A stretch of DNA of 64,000 bases from an uncultured Neglectibacter sp. Its GTDB lineage: Bacteria; Bacillota; Clostridia; Oscillospirales; Acutalibacteraceae. The stretch lies in NCBI GenBank assembly GCA_937958185.1, contig CALFFN010000019.1:53703-117702 (forward strand), in the 5' to 3' direction. The notes under the pieces are model-generated. The model was not told the DNA's origin. It saw only the letters and a program-made list of their open reading frames with translations, and ran no database searches. A program made the position numbers and the translations under genes. This document shows positions 16,308 to 24,370 of the stretch, piece by piece. Numbering within the stretch: position 1 is the first letter of the stretch; every line of letters starts with the position of its first letter.

Positions 16308-17723
16308 CAGGAAGAACATCAGAGCGAAGAGGATACCGATGACCCAGGTGCCGATGTTGATTTCCTTGATCTTGCCGGTGAACAGCTTGATGAAGATATA
16401 AGCGATCAGACCAAAGGCGATGCCGTAGGAAATGTTGTAGGTCAGGGGCATCATGGCAATGGTCAGGAACGCCACAACGGCGGTGGCGGAATCGCTCCAG
16501 TCGATGTTGCGCACATTGCCCATCATCAGCACGCCCACATAGATCAGGGCGGCAGCGCAGGCATAGGTGGGGATCAGCTGTGCCACGGGAGACAGGAACA
16601 TGGCGATAAGGAACATGACGGCGGTCGCCATGGAAGCGAGCCCTGTCCGTCCGCCCTCGCCGACGCCGGCGGAGGACTCCACAAAGGTGGTGACGGTGGA
16701 AGTGCCGCAGACAGCGCCGGTGCAGGTGGCAACAGCGTCAGCCAGCATAGCCTTGTTCATGTTGGGCACGTCGCCGTCCTTGGTCAGCATATTGCCGGCA
16801 GCGCAGGCGCCGTACAGGGTGCCCAGGGTGTCGAACATGTCCACCATGCAGAACGCCAGCATTGTGGTGAGGAACATCACAATGAAGCCGCCCATGCCAT
16901 GGGCGTCAATATAGGGGGTGAAGTTGAAGCCCTCGGTGAAGACCTTGCCGAATGCCTGTGTGCCGAAATCCTTGAACGCGCCGAAGAAATCGGAGGTCAG
17001 GTTGGGGGCAACAGCGGTGGCATAGAAATCGGGAACCGTAATGAGCCCGATGATGTAGTACAGCACAGCGGAGCCCAGAATGCCCCAGAGAACCGCGCCG
17101 CGAACCTTTGCCTTGGACATTGCGCCGATGGCAAACACGGTCAGAATGGTGAGCAGCATGGGGAAGATGGTCGCCCAGGTAGCGGTGCCGCTGAACACGT
17201 TGAAGGAAGCCAGCGAAACCTTGGTGGAATCGTTGCCGACCACGATACCCGCGTTCTGCAGACCGATAAAGGCGATGAACAGACCAATACCGGCGGCGAT
17301 AGCGGTCTTGACAGCCTTGGGAATGGCGTCAAAGATCAGCTTGCGCAGCCCGGTAACGGTCAGCAGAACGAACACCAGACCGTCGATCAGGACCAGCACC
17401 AGGGCATTGGCGTAGGTCAGCCCCATGCCGACACACACGGTGTAGACAAAGAAAGCGTTCAGACCCATGCCGGAAGCCTGTGCCAGAGGCAGGTTGGACA
17501 GCAGACCGATGAGCACTGTGCCGATGATGGCGGAGATAGCGGTGGCAATGTAGATCGCGCCGTAGCTCACGCCCAGCACATTGGTGCCGTCGCCGAAGGG
17601 GTCGGCGAACATTCCGGCGTTGACCATCAAAATGTAGGCCATTGCCATGAATGTGGTGATACCGGCAGTGATCTCTGTCCGGACGGTAGTGCCGTGTTCT
17701 TTCAGCTTAAAGAACTTTTCCAA
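16299..17723 (-). CDS. NCS2-family nucleobase permease (guanine/hypoxanthine type)
   Basis: A 474-residue transporter with 12-14 hydrophobic segments. It opens KLKEHGTTVRTEITAGITTFMAMAYILMVN, the hallmark of the AzgA/PbuG branch of NCS2 that takes up purine bases. GMGLNAFFVYTV and FVESSAGVGEGGRTGLASM are the substrate-site helices. The start is uncertain: TTG 17723 is 10 bases from AGGAG and matches the family start, and a GTG at 17732 is the alternative. The frame is open ~110 codons further, but that stretch is unlike the family. No purine riboswitch was found upstream. Confidence 0.92.
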   Translation of the reverse strand: MEKFFKLKEHGTTVRTEITAGITTFMAMAYILMVNAGMFADPFGDGTNVLGVSYGAIYIATAISAIIGTVLIGLLSNLPLAQASGMGLNAFFVYTVCVGMGLTYANALVLVLIDGLVFVLLTVTGLRKLIFDAIPKAVKTAIAAGIGLFIAFIGLQNAGIVVGNDSTKVSLASFNVFSGTATWATIFPMLLTILTVFAIGAMSKAKVRGAVLWGILGSAVLYYIIGLITVPDFYATAVAPNLTSDFFGAFKDFGTQAFGKVFTEGFNFTPYIDAHGMGGFIVMFLTTMLAFCMVDMFDTLGTLYGACAAGNMLTKDGDVPNMNKAMLADAVATCTGAVCGTSTVTTFVESSAGVGEGGRTGLASMATAVMFLIAMFLSPVAQLIPTYACAAALIYVGVLMMGNVRNIDWSDSATAVVAFLTIAMMPLTYNISYGIAFGLIAYIFIKLFTGKIKEINIGTWVIGILFALMFFLTH

Positions 17724-17823
17724 AACATTCACACTCCTGTAAAAATAAAATTTCCCCCGGCTTTCCTTGCAGTTCCTTACGAAAAAGTTGACCGTCAAAT
17801 AAAGCGGGGAAGTGAACGAGATA

Positions 17824-17852
17824 AGTATAGCTTTTCCGCCACAGAAAATCAA
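17824..17852 (-). promoter_or_regulatory. Promoter of the purine permease
   Basis: TTGATT and TATACT on the minus strand with a 17-base spacer, ~100 bases before the start codon. Confidence 0.75.
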
Positions 17853-17956
17853 TAGATTTGTCACATAATATTCATATTTTTCCTTTTTTGGCAGGTTCGC
17901 CTTGAGAAAGTCGATTATTTTCGGAGGTTTCGCCGAAAAAGCGGCGCTGAAAGCCG

Positions 17957-17984
17957 AAAAAAGGAGGGCAGACGCCCTCCCTTT
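17957..17984 (-). terminator. Terminator of the MerR gene
   Basis: On the minus strand GGAGGGC and GCCCTCC pair over four bases, followed by T6. Confidence 0.85.
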
Positions 17985-18016
17985 TGTATTTGCCGGCACA
18001 GCAGGAGATTCCGTTT

Positions 18017-18391
18017 TCAGCTTTTCCCCTGCTGCTTTTCCAGTGTGCTGCGGCACCATTCGATTTTGTGCTCGATCTTGGCAAGGTGCTTTTGCAGCTC
18101 GTCGATCTCCTCCAAAACGCGGCTCCTGTGCTGGGTAAAGATCTCCAGCCGCTGCCCCAGCGTGCTGTCCCCCTCCTGGACCAGATCAAAATACCGCCGG
18201 ATATCCTTTAAGGACATTCCTGTGCTTTTCAGGCACATCGCCATTTCCATCTGTGCCTTCGCCGCCTCGGAATACACCCGGATACCGCTTTCCGTGCGGT
18301 CCGGCTGAATGATCCCCTCTTTTTCGTAAAACCGCAGTGTGTGGGGCTTGACATGGAACAGCTCCGCCATCTGGGATATTGTATATGGCAT
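18017..18391 (-). CDS. MerR-family transcriptional regulator
   Basis: A 124-residue regulator. The N-terminal winged helix reads YTISQMAELFHVKPHTLRFYEKEGIIQPDRTESGIRVYS, followed by the second DNA-contact segment CLKSTGMSLKDIRRYFDL and a dimerising coiled coil (residues ~80-118). No metal-binding cysteines in the MerR/CueR arrangement are seen (only Cys53 and Cys113), so it is probably of the NmlR/AdhR or drug-sensing branch. It stands alone between the purine permease and the amino acid transporter, so its target may be itself or remote. Confidence 0.9.
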   Translation of the reverse strand: MPYTISQMAELFHVKPHTLRFYEKEGIIQPDRTESGIRVYSEAAKAQMEMAMCLKSTGMSLKDIRRYFDLVQEGDSTLGQRLEIFTQHRSRVLEEIDELQKHLAKIEHKIEWCRSTLEKQQGKS

Positions 18392-18409
18392 TGAAAAAAC
18401 TCCTTTTCC

Positions 18410-18454
18410 ACTATATTATAAATTTAGTTTAGCCTTTGGAAGCGGGCTTGTCAA
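18410..18454 (-). promoter_or_regulatory. Promoter and dyad upstream of the MerR gene
   Basis: TTGACA and TAAACT on the minus strand are 17 bases apart (18426-18454). Just downstream, 18410-18428 reads as an imperfect dyad (ACTA-ATT..AAT-TAGT), a candidate autoregulatory operator. Confidence 0.55.
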
Positions 18455-18532
18455 TCGGAGGAATAAAGCGGTTTTGTGAATTTTTATACAAATATTTGTG
18501 TATAAAAATGCAAATATTCGGGATTTTACCAC

Positions 18533-18560
18533 TTGAAAATGAAAAAATATGCTGTATAAT
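18533..18560 (+). promoter_or_regulatory. Promoter of the amino acid transporter operon
   Basis: TTGAAA and TATAAT separated by 16 bases, ~90 bases before the start of the binding protein gene. Confidence 0.75.
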
Positions 18561-18649
18561 AGACCTCACAGCAAATGAAATTTCACATTTGCGCAAAGCG
18601 CTTCTCCAAATGGGAGCGCAGGACAATCGAGAAAAGGAGTATGATTTTT

Positions 18650-19429
18650 ATGAAAAAGACAGCAATTCTTCTGGCAGCCCTGCTGCTGATGGTCTCCCTG
18701 TTTGCCGGGTGCGGCAAAAACGGCAGCGGTTCTGCCGTAAGCACCGTGGAGAAAGGAAAGCTCCACATGTCCACCAACGCGTCCTTCCCTCCCTATGAAA
18801 TGATCAAGGACGACGGCAGCTTTGAGGGCATCGACGTGGAAGTGGCTGACGCCATTGCCAAGAAGCTGGGGCTGGAGCTCGTGGTGGACGACATGGACTT
18901 TACCGCCGCCCTCACCGCCGCCCAGAACGGGCAGAGCGATATCGTCATGGCGGGCGTCACCGTCAACGATGAGCGGAAAAAGGTTCTGGATTTCACAGAC
19001 AGCTACGCCACCGGCGAGCAGGTGGTCATCGTGCCGGAGGGCTCCGATGTGACCATGGACAATCTGGGGGAGAAGATGATTGGCTGCCAGAAGGGCACCA
19101 CCGGTTATATCTATGCTTCTGATACTCCGGAGAACGGCGGCTACGGAGAGGATCATGTGACTGGCTATGACAATGGCGCCATGGCGGTAGAAGCCCTGAA
19201 GGGCGGACAAGTCGACTGCGTGATCATCGACAATGAGCCTGCCAAGGCTTACGTTGCCGCCAACGAGGGCTTGACGATCCTGGAGGGCAACTGGGTCACC
19301 GAGAATTACGCCATCGGTATGAAGAAAGGAAATACCCAGCTGCTGGACGCGGTCAACGGCGCGCTGAAGGAACTGATCGAGGACGGCACCGTACAGAAGA
19401 TCATCGACAAGTACATTTCTGCCGAATAA
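18650..19429 (+). CDS. Polar amino acid ABC transporter, substrate-binding lipoprotein
   Basis: A 259-residue type 3 solute-binding protein. The lipoprotein signal runs MKKTAILLAALLLMVSLFAGC with Cys21. The core is typical: MSTNASFPPYEMIKDDGSFEGIDVEVADAIAKKLG, then DIVMAGVTVNDERKKVLDFT, both of which contact the bound amino acid. ATG 18650 is ten bases after AAAAGGAG; the longer frame has no signal. Permease and ATPase genes follow. A hairpin after this gene probably raises its expression relative to them. The exact amino acid cannot be told. Confidence 0.93.
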   Translation: MKKTAILLAALLLMVSLFAGCGKNGSGSAVSTVEKGKLHMSTNASFPPYEMIKDDGSFEGIDVEVADAIAKKLGLELVVDDMDFTAALTAAQNGQSDIVMAGVTVNDERKKVLDFTDSYATGEQVVIVPEGSDVTMDNLGEKMIGCQKGTTGYIYASDTPENGGYGEDHVTGYDNGAMAVEALKGGQVDCVIIDNEPAKAYVAANEGLTILEGNWVTENYAIGMKKGNTQLLDAVNGALKELIEDGTVQKIIDKYISAE

Positions 19430-19447
19430 GCAGAGCTGAGCAAAGCG

Positions 19448-19481
19448 AAAAGCGGCTTCTGGCGATACAGAGCCGCTTTTT
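19448..19481 (+). terminator. Intra-operon hairpin/partial terminator
   Basis: AAAAGCGGCT pairs with AGCCGCTTTT and runs into T5, between the binding-protein gene and the permease gene. It fits partial termination. Confidence 0.7.
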
Positions 19482-19517
19482 GATTGAGACGCGGCAGGCA
19501 AAAAAGGAGGAAGCCCG

Positions 19518-20237
19518 GTGGAGGCATTCTGGAACGATTTTATCAACAAATTCGATATGGCTTTCCTGGCGGGGGACCGCTGGAAGCTCTATCTGCAGGG
19601 TATGGGCACCACGCTGGGGCTGACGGTCAGCGCTTTGGTCATCGGCGTTGTCCTGGGCGTGCTGGTGGCGGTGGTCCGCTCCGCCCACGACCAGCAGCGC
19701 GTTGGTCGGCGCAGCTTTGCCCTGGGGGTGGTGAACGCCGTATGCAAGCTGTATACCACCGTGATACGGGGAACGCCCATGCTGGTGCAGCTGCTGATCT
19801 GGGGCTTTGTCATCTTCAAAACCAGCCGCAACCGCTTTTTTGTGGGTATGCTGGGGCTGGGCATCAATTCCGGCGCCTATGTGGCGGAGATCGTCCGGGG
19901 CGGTCTGATGAGCGTGGACGCGGGGCAGAGCGAAGCCGGGCGCTCCCTGGGGCTGGGATACATAGACACCATGTGGCACATTGTCATTCCCCAGGCGTTC
20001 AAAAATATTCTGCCCTCTTTAGGCAACGAGTTCATCGTCCTGTTCAAGGACACTTCCCTGGTTTCCTCCATCGGCGCGGCAGAGGTCCTTTATTATGCCG
20101 AGGCGGTGGGCGCCAAAACGTACGAGTATATGTTCCCTTATATTGGGATCGCCGTCATGTATCTGGTGTTCTGTATTCTCTTTACGTGGCTACAGAGCAA
20201 GCTGGAAAGGAGGCTGCGGGCAAGTGATAGACGTTAA
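19518..20237 (+). CDS. Polar amino acid ABC transporter, permease
   Basis: A 239-residue permease of the HisM/GlnP type with four to five membrane helices. LYLQGMGTTLGLTVSALVIGVVLG opens the transmembrane domain. The EAA loop reads EAGRSLGLGYIDTMWHIVIPQAF and contacts the ATPase. YTTVIRGTPMLVQLLIWGF is also family-typical. The start is GTG with AAAAAGGAGG eight bases upstream. The ATPase gene starts inside its last 14 bases. Confidence 0.94.
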   Translation: MEAFWNDFINKFDMAFLAGDRWKLYLQGMGTTLGLTVSALVIGVVLGVLVAVVRSAHDQQRVGRRSFALGVVNAVCKLYTTVIRGTPMLVQLLIWGFVIFKTSRNRFFVGMLGLGINSGAYVAEIVRGGLMSVDAGQSEAGRSLGLGYIDTMWHIVIPQAFKNILPSLGNEFIVLFKDTSLVSSIGAAEVLYYAEAVGAKTYEYMFPYIGIAVMYLVFCILFTWLQSKLERRLRASDRR

Positions 20238-20946
20238 GAACCTGGAAAAGTCCTTCGGCGGACACATGGTGCTGAAGGGGATCAACGAGCATATCGAGCA
20301 GGGGGAGAAGATCGCCATTATCGGACCCTCCGGCTCGGGAAAATCTACTTTCCTGCGGTGCCTGAACCTGTTGGAGCAGCCCACCGGCGGCACGATCACC
20401 TTTGACGGGGTGGACATCACCGACCCGAAAACTGATATCGACAAGCTGCGCGCCCGTATGGGCATGGTGTTCCAGCAGTTCAACCTGTTCCCCCATCTTT
20501 CCGTGCGGGAAAATATCACGCTGGCGCCTGTGAAGCTGAAGCTGATGACGAAAGCGGAGGCGGAGAAAAAAGCGCAGGAGCTGTTGGAGCGCGTAGGGCT
20601 GCCGGACAAGGCAACCGCCTATCCCAAGCAGCTTTCCGGCGGACAGCAGCAGCGCGTTGCCATTGCCAGGGCCCTGGCAATGAACCCGGAGGTCATGTTG
20701 TTTGACGAGCCCACCTCCGCCCTTGACCCGGAAATGGTGGGCGAGGTGCTGGAGATCATGAAAGAGCTGGCGGAGGACGGTATGACGATGGTGGTAGTCA
20801 CCCACGAGATGGGCTTTGCCCGTTCCGTTGCCACTCGCGTCCTGTTTATGGATGAGGGCGCCATCGCCGAGCAAAATGAGCCGGAAGCCTTTTTCACCGC
20901 CCCCCAGAACCCAAGGCTGAAAGAGTTCCTTTCCAAGGTGCTGTGA
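20224..20946 (+). CDS. Polar amino acid ABC transporter, ATP-binding protein
   Basis: A 240-residue GlnQ/HisP-type ATPase that powers the transporter. Walker A GPSGSGKST (residues ~34-42), Q-loop MVFQQFNLFPHL, signature LSGGQQQRVAIARAL, Walker B VMLFDEPTSALDP and switch His in VVVTHEM are intact. The chosen start is GTG 20224 with AAGGAGG ten bases upstream. The open frame continues upstream through the permease gene but in another frame. A good terminator follows, closing the three-gene operon. Confidence 0.94.
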   Translation: MIDVKNLEKSFGGHMVLKGINEHIEQGEKIAIIGPSGSGKSTFLRCLNLLEQPTGGTITFDGVDITDPKTDIDKLRARMGMVFQQFNLFPHLSVRENITLAPVKLKLMTKAEAEKKAQELLERVGLPDKATAYPKQLSGGQQQRVAIARALAMNPEVMLFDEPTSALDPEMVGEVLEIMKELAEDGMTMVVVTHEMGFARSVATRVLFMDEGAIAEQNEPEAFFTAPQNPRLKEFLSKVL

Positions 20947-20980
20947 CCAGCTGCCGGATACCTCTTTTATGGATACAAAT

Positions 20981-21014
20981 AAAAAGCCTCCTTGCGGGGG
21001 CTTTTTGCTTTTTT
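20981..21014 (+). terminator. Terminator of the amino acid transporter operon
   Basis: AAAAAGCCTCC pairs with GGGGGCTTTTT, followed by a second T-run. Confidence 0.88.
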
Positions 21015-21046
21015 GAGCGGCTGTTCAGATTTTTGCAATTTTGCTC

Positions 21047-21075
21047 TTGACAACCTGCAAAGTATCGTGTAAAAT
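21047..21075 (+). promoter_or_regulatory. Promoter of the T-box leader
   Basis: TTGACA (21047-21052) and TAAAAT (21070-21075) with a 17-base spacer. Confidence 0.85.
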
Positions 21076-21285
21076 CAGATTCAACCCCAAAATTGAATAG
21101 GCAAGGGCGCGGGGTTCTCTGCGCCGGAGCCGACAAAAGGCTGTGACGAAGACGGCGGGAAGCGTTCCTTTTCAGAGAGCCGGCGGCAGGTGTGAGCCGG
21201 CATGGCAGCTTTCAGGTTTTCGGGTCTCCCCGAAAACGTGCCCATCCCTTCCGAGCCGAAGACCCGAATCCTTTGATGGTAAATG

Positions 21286-21423
21286 ACTGCAATACAGTTC
21301 CGACCAAAAGCAGCCGCTTTCCAAATTTGCGAGATGATTTTGCGGCGGAACAAGGCGCAGGGCTGAAGACGTACTCCCTGTACTTCAAAGCACTGCAACG
21401 CAGTTCCGACCAAAAACAGCCGC
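21286..21423 (+). repeat. Direct repeat and insert inside the T-box leader
   Basis: 21286-21317 and 21392-21423 match at 29 of 32 positions (both contain TTCCGACCAAAA and end CAGCCGC). The intervening ~75 bases look like a copy of a dispersed intergenic element, though that is a guess. Confidence 0.7.
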
Positions 21424-21526
21424 AAAGGTAGTAGACGTCTTCCGAGTGTGCTGCGTTAGTGCATAGGGCTTGCTGGAGCCCGACGAGGGGCGCGAAAGCG
21501 CAATTTGAGTGGTACCGCGGAGTGTC

Positions 21527-21571
21527 ATCCGTCTCAAAGATTTCCGAAAGGAGTCTTTGGGGCGGATTTTT
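21527..21571 (+). terminator. T-box controlled terminator
   Basis: ATCCGTCTCAAAG at 21527 pairs with CTTTGGGGCGGAT ending at 21568, with a GAAA tip and T5 tail. Its left arm is needed for the antiterminator. Confidence 0.85.
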
Positions 21572-21776
21572 GTTTTTTCAAAAACCGCAGCCCAGAACCC
21601 AGCAAAACGATTGCGGCATTCAGCCATAGGCACGGAACGTGCCCGCTGATTGGAGAAGGCCGGCGCTTTTCGAGCTTGCGGGAAAAGAGAGGGGGTCGCA
21701 CCTCAAACCTTTTCCAAAATGATCGCATTGCAATCATTATCCCGCATAAAAATTTTTAGAAGGGGGAATCTACCCA

Positions 21777-24086
21777 ATGGAAAACACCGTAGAAAAAACT
21801 GATTTGAAAGCCCAGCTCTCAGAGGTTGCAGAGCGTATCCGCACCATGCGGGAGATCATGGGGCTGTCCGAGGACGAAATGGCAAGATGCACCGATGTGA
21901 CAAAGGAAGACTACCGAAAATATGAAGCGGGGGAGGCTGATTTCAGCTTCACATTCATTTACAAATGCGCCAACCGCTTTGGGATCGACCCCACCGACCT
22001 CATCAAGGGCGTCAGCCCCACCCTGTCCACCTACACCGTTTCCCGGAAGGGCGACGGGCTGCCCATTACCCGGCGGCAGGGCTTCAAATATCTGAATATG
22101 GCGCCGTTGTTCAAGAACAAGACCGCCGAGCCTTTTTACGTCACCATGCCCTATTCCGAGGCGGAACAGAATGTGTCCATCAAGCTGTCTACCCATGTGG
22201 GGCAGGAATTTGACATCGTGCTGAAGGGCTCCATGAGGGTGCAGGTGGGCAGCCATGTGGAGGAGCTTCACGAGGGGGATTCCATCTACTACAATTCCAG
22301 CACGCCCCACGGCATGATCGCCACAGGCGGCAAAGACTGCGAGTTTTACGCCATCGTGCTCAAGGGGGCGGAGGAATTCGCCCCGGAAAAGGACCGCTTC
22401 CAAAAGCTCATCGACCAGAAGCTCGCCCGTCAGGAACGGGAGACCGTTTCCTCCCCCTTTGTAAAGACGGAGCTGGACGAAAACGGCGTGTTGAAAAGCA
22501 TTCATTTTGAGAACGAGGAAAAATTCAACTTTGCCTTTGACATTGTGGATCAGCTGGCAGAGCGCGAGCCAAACCGCCTTGCCATGCTCCATGTGGCGAA
22601 GGATAAGACCGAGCGGCGCTTTACCTTCGGCGACATGAAAAAGATGTCCAACAAGACCGCAAATTATCTGGAATCCCTGGGGATCAAAAAGGGGGACCGG
22701 GTCATGGTGGTGCTGAAGCGCCACTATCAGTTCTGGTTCGTCATCACCGCCCTGCACAAGATCGGCGCGGTCATTATCCCCGCCACCAATCTGCTGATGG
22801 AGCACGATTTCGATTACCGCTACAAGGCGGCGGGAGTGAAAGCAATCCTCTGCACCGCCGACGGGCAGACCGCCGATGAAGCCGACCGCGCCGCTAGGGG
22901 CTGTGACACCGTGCAGGTGAAGATCATGGTGGGGGAGAACCGCCTGGGCTGGCACGATTTTGACAAAGAAATGGAGAATTTCTCCGATGTGTACGAGCGC
23001 AGAGAGGATTCCCCCTGCGGCAGCGATACCATGCTGATGTATTTCACCTCCGGCACCACGGGCTACCCCAAAATCGCCGAGCACAGCTATAAATATGCCC
23101 TGGGGCATTATATCACCGCGAAATACTGGCACAATGTGAACCCGGACGGCTTGCATTTTACCATTTCCGATACGGGCTGGGGCAAGGCGATGTGGGGCAA
23201 ATACTATGGGCAGTGGATGTGCGAGGCTGCCGTCTTTACCTATGATTTTGACAAGTTTGACGCCCACGATATCCTGCCCATGTTCGCAAAGTACCATATC
23301 ACCACCTTCTGCGCGCCGCCCACCATGTACCGCTTTTTCATCAAGGAGGATCTGTCCAAATACGATCTGTCCTCCATCGAGTATTCCACCACCGCCGGAG
23401 AAGCTTTGAACCCGGAGGTGTATGAACAGTGGAAGCGGGCGACGGGGCTGTCCCTGATGGAGGGCTTTGGGCAGACCGAGACCACCTGTGTGATCTACAA
23501 CCCGGTGGGCACCGTGTCGAAGCCCGGCTCCATGGGCGTGCCTAGCCCGCTGTACGACGTGGATATCGTGCTGCCGGACGGGCAGAGCGCCCCGGTAGGC
23601 GAGACCGGGGAGATCGTGATCCACACCGACAAGGCGGTGCCCTGCGGGCTGTATAAGGGCTACTACCTGAACGAGGAGCTGACCAGAGAGGCGTGGCACG
23701 ACGGGCTGTACCATACCGGCGACACCGCATGGCGGGACGAGGACGGCTACTTCTGGTACGTGGGACGTATCGACGACGTGATCAAGTCCTCCGGCTACCG
23801 TATCGGACCGTTCGAGATCGAAAGCGTCATCATGGAGCTGCCCTATGTGCTGGAATGCGCCGTTACGGCGGCGCCAGACCCCATTCGCGGGCAGGTGGTC
23901 AAGGCGTTTATCGTGCTGACCAGGGGCACCGAGGGCACGGAGGAGTTGAAAAAGGAGATCCAGGGCTACGTGAAGAAGCATACCGCCCCGTACAAGTACC
24001 CCCGTATCGTGGAGTTCCGGGACGACCTGCCCAAGACCATCAGCGGCAAGATCAGAAGAACGGAGCTGCGGACGGAAACAAAATGA
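21777..24086 (+). CDS. HTH-cupin-acyl-CoA synthetase fusion protein
   Basis: A 769-residue three-domain protein. Residues ~14-75 are an XRE-type helix-turn-helix (VAERIRTMREIMGLSEDEMARC). Residues ~118-197 are a cupin with EFDIVLKGSMRV and GDSIYYNSSTPHG. Residues ~235-769 are an AMP-forming acyl-CoA synthetase with YFTSGTTGYPK (ATP loop), GFGQTETT, YHTGDTAWRDEDGYFWYVGR and the catalytic Lys in PKTISGKIRRTELR. The synthetase resembles the medium-chain/branched acyl (ACSM-like) group, which activates carboxylic acids to CoA thioesters. HTH-cupin proteins usually bind DNA and sense a small ligand, so it may regulate itself. It lies downstream of a T-box, an unusual pairing. AAGGGGG precedes the ATG. 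Confidence 0.88.
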   Translation: MENTVEKTDLKAQLSEVAERIRTMREIMGLSEDEMARCTDVTKEDYRKYEAGEADFSFTFIYKCANRFGIDPTDLIKGVSPTLSTYTVSRKGDGLPITRRQGFKYLNMAPLFKNKTAEPFYVTMPYSEAEQNVSIKLSTHVGQEFDIVLKGSMRVQVGSHVEELHEGDSIYYNSSTPHGMIATGGKDCEFYAIVLKGAEEFAPEKDRFQKLIDQKLARQERETVSSPFVKTELDENGVLKSIHFENEEKFNFAFDIVDQLAEREPNRLAMLHVAKDKTERRFTFGDMKKMSNKTANYLESLGIKKGDRVMVVLKRHYQFWFVITALHKIGAVIIPATNLLMEHDFDYRYKAAGVKAILCTADGQTADEADRAARGCDTVQVKIMVGENRLGWHDFDKEMENFSDVYERREDSPCGSDTMLMYFTSGTTGYPKIAEHSYKYALGHYITAKYWHNVNPDGLHFTISDTGWGKAMWGKYYGQWMCEAAVFTYDFDKFDAHDILPMFAKYHITTFCAPPTMYRFFIKEDLSKYDLSSIEYSTTAGEALNPEVYEQWKRATGLSLMEGFGQTETTCVIYNPVGTVSKPGSMGVPSPLYDVDIVLPDGQSAPVGETGEIVIHTDKAVPCGLYKGYYLNEELTREAWHDGLYHTGDTAWRDEDGYFWYVGRIDDVIKSSGYRIGPFEIESVIMELPYVLECAVTAAPDPIRGQVVKAFIVLTRGTEGTEELKKEIQGYVKKHTAPYKYPRIVEFRDDLPKTISGKIRRTELRTETK

Positions 24087-24101
24087 ATTGTTTCTGTTTT
24101 T

Positions 24102-24136
24102 GGTTCTCCCGCCTGCGGCGGGGGAACCGGGTTTTT
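24102..24136 (+). terminator. Terminator after the acyl-CoA synthetase gene
   Basis: GGTTCTCCCGCC pairs with GGCGGGGGAACC around TGC, followed by GGGTTTTT. It lies between the gene's 3' end and the duplicated copy of that end. Confidence 0.8.
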
Positions 24137-24141
24137 CGCTG

Positions 24142-24204
24142 TGGAGTTCCGGGACGACCTGCCCAAGACCATCAGTGGCAAGATCAGGAGGACGGAGCTG
24201 CGGA
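24142..24204 (+). pseudogene. Duplicated 3' end of an acyl-CoA synthetase gene
   Basis: 24142-24204 matches 24010-24072 with three differences in 63 bases and would encode the same ending, with DDLPKTISGKIRRTELR, then its own stop. No promoter or start precedes it. It is a scar from tandem duplication or recombination between two similar genes. Confidence 0.85.
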
Positions 24205-24370
24205 AATAACGGGCGCAAAGCGGCGCTTCGGCTGGAGAAAATTTACAATTTGGTAAGAGAGCTGTAAGGAAAGAAGGCTTGCAACTGGGAACAGGATTCC
24301 CTATAATATGGATAAGCTCAGCCGCTGGGAAGAGCGGGAGCCTGACGGCGGGGCAGGAAAGGAACATAGT

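Larger units (their letters stand above)
21083..21571 (+). ncRNA. T-box riboswitch leader
   Basis: Several conserved T-box elements are in order: the stem I apex AGAGAGCCGGCGG with GGTGTGAGCCGGC (21174-21201), a stem III-like GGGCT/AGCCC hairpin (~21466-21481), the T-box core TGGTACCGCG (21510-21519) and a rho-independent terminator (21527-21571) that overlaps the antiterminator strand. The TGGN base is T, so the sensed tRNA should have discriminator A. I could not fix the specifier codon because stem I is long and carries extra hairpins. At ~490 bases the leader is about twice the usual length, in part because of a 32-bp direct repeat and the sequence between its copies (21286-21423). Confidence 0.85.

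Noticed and set aside
16302..17855. A 517-codon open frame antisense to the purine permease
   Set aside because: Low-complexity His/Gly/Gln-rich translation typical of an antisense shadow; the opposite strand encodes a complete NCS2 protein.
17724..18016. Possible purine riboswitch before the NCS2 permease
   Set aside because: The conserved loops of the purine aptamer were not found; only a promoter, a leader and the MerR terminator are visible.
21819..24218. A 799-codon open frame antisense to the acyl-CoA synthetase gene
   Set aside because: It mirrors the third-position GC bias of the sense gene, has no domain and no ribosome site. The sense frame has clear catalytic motifs.
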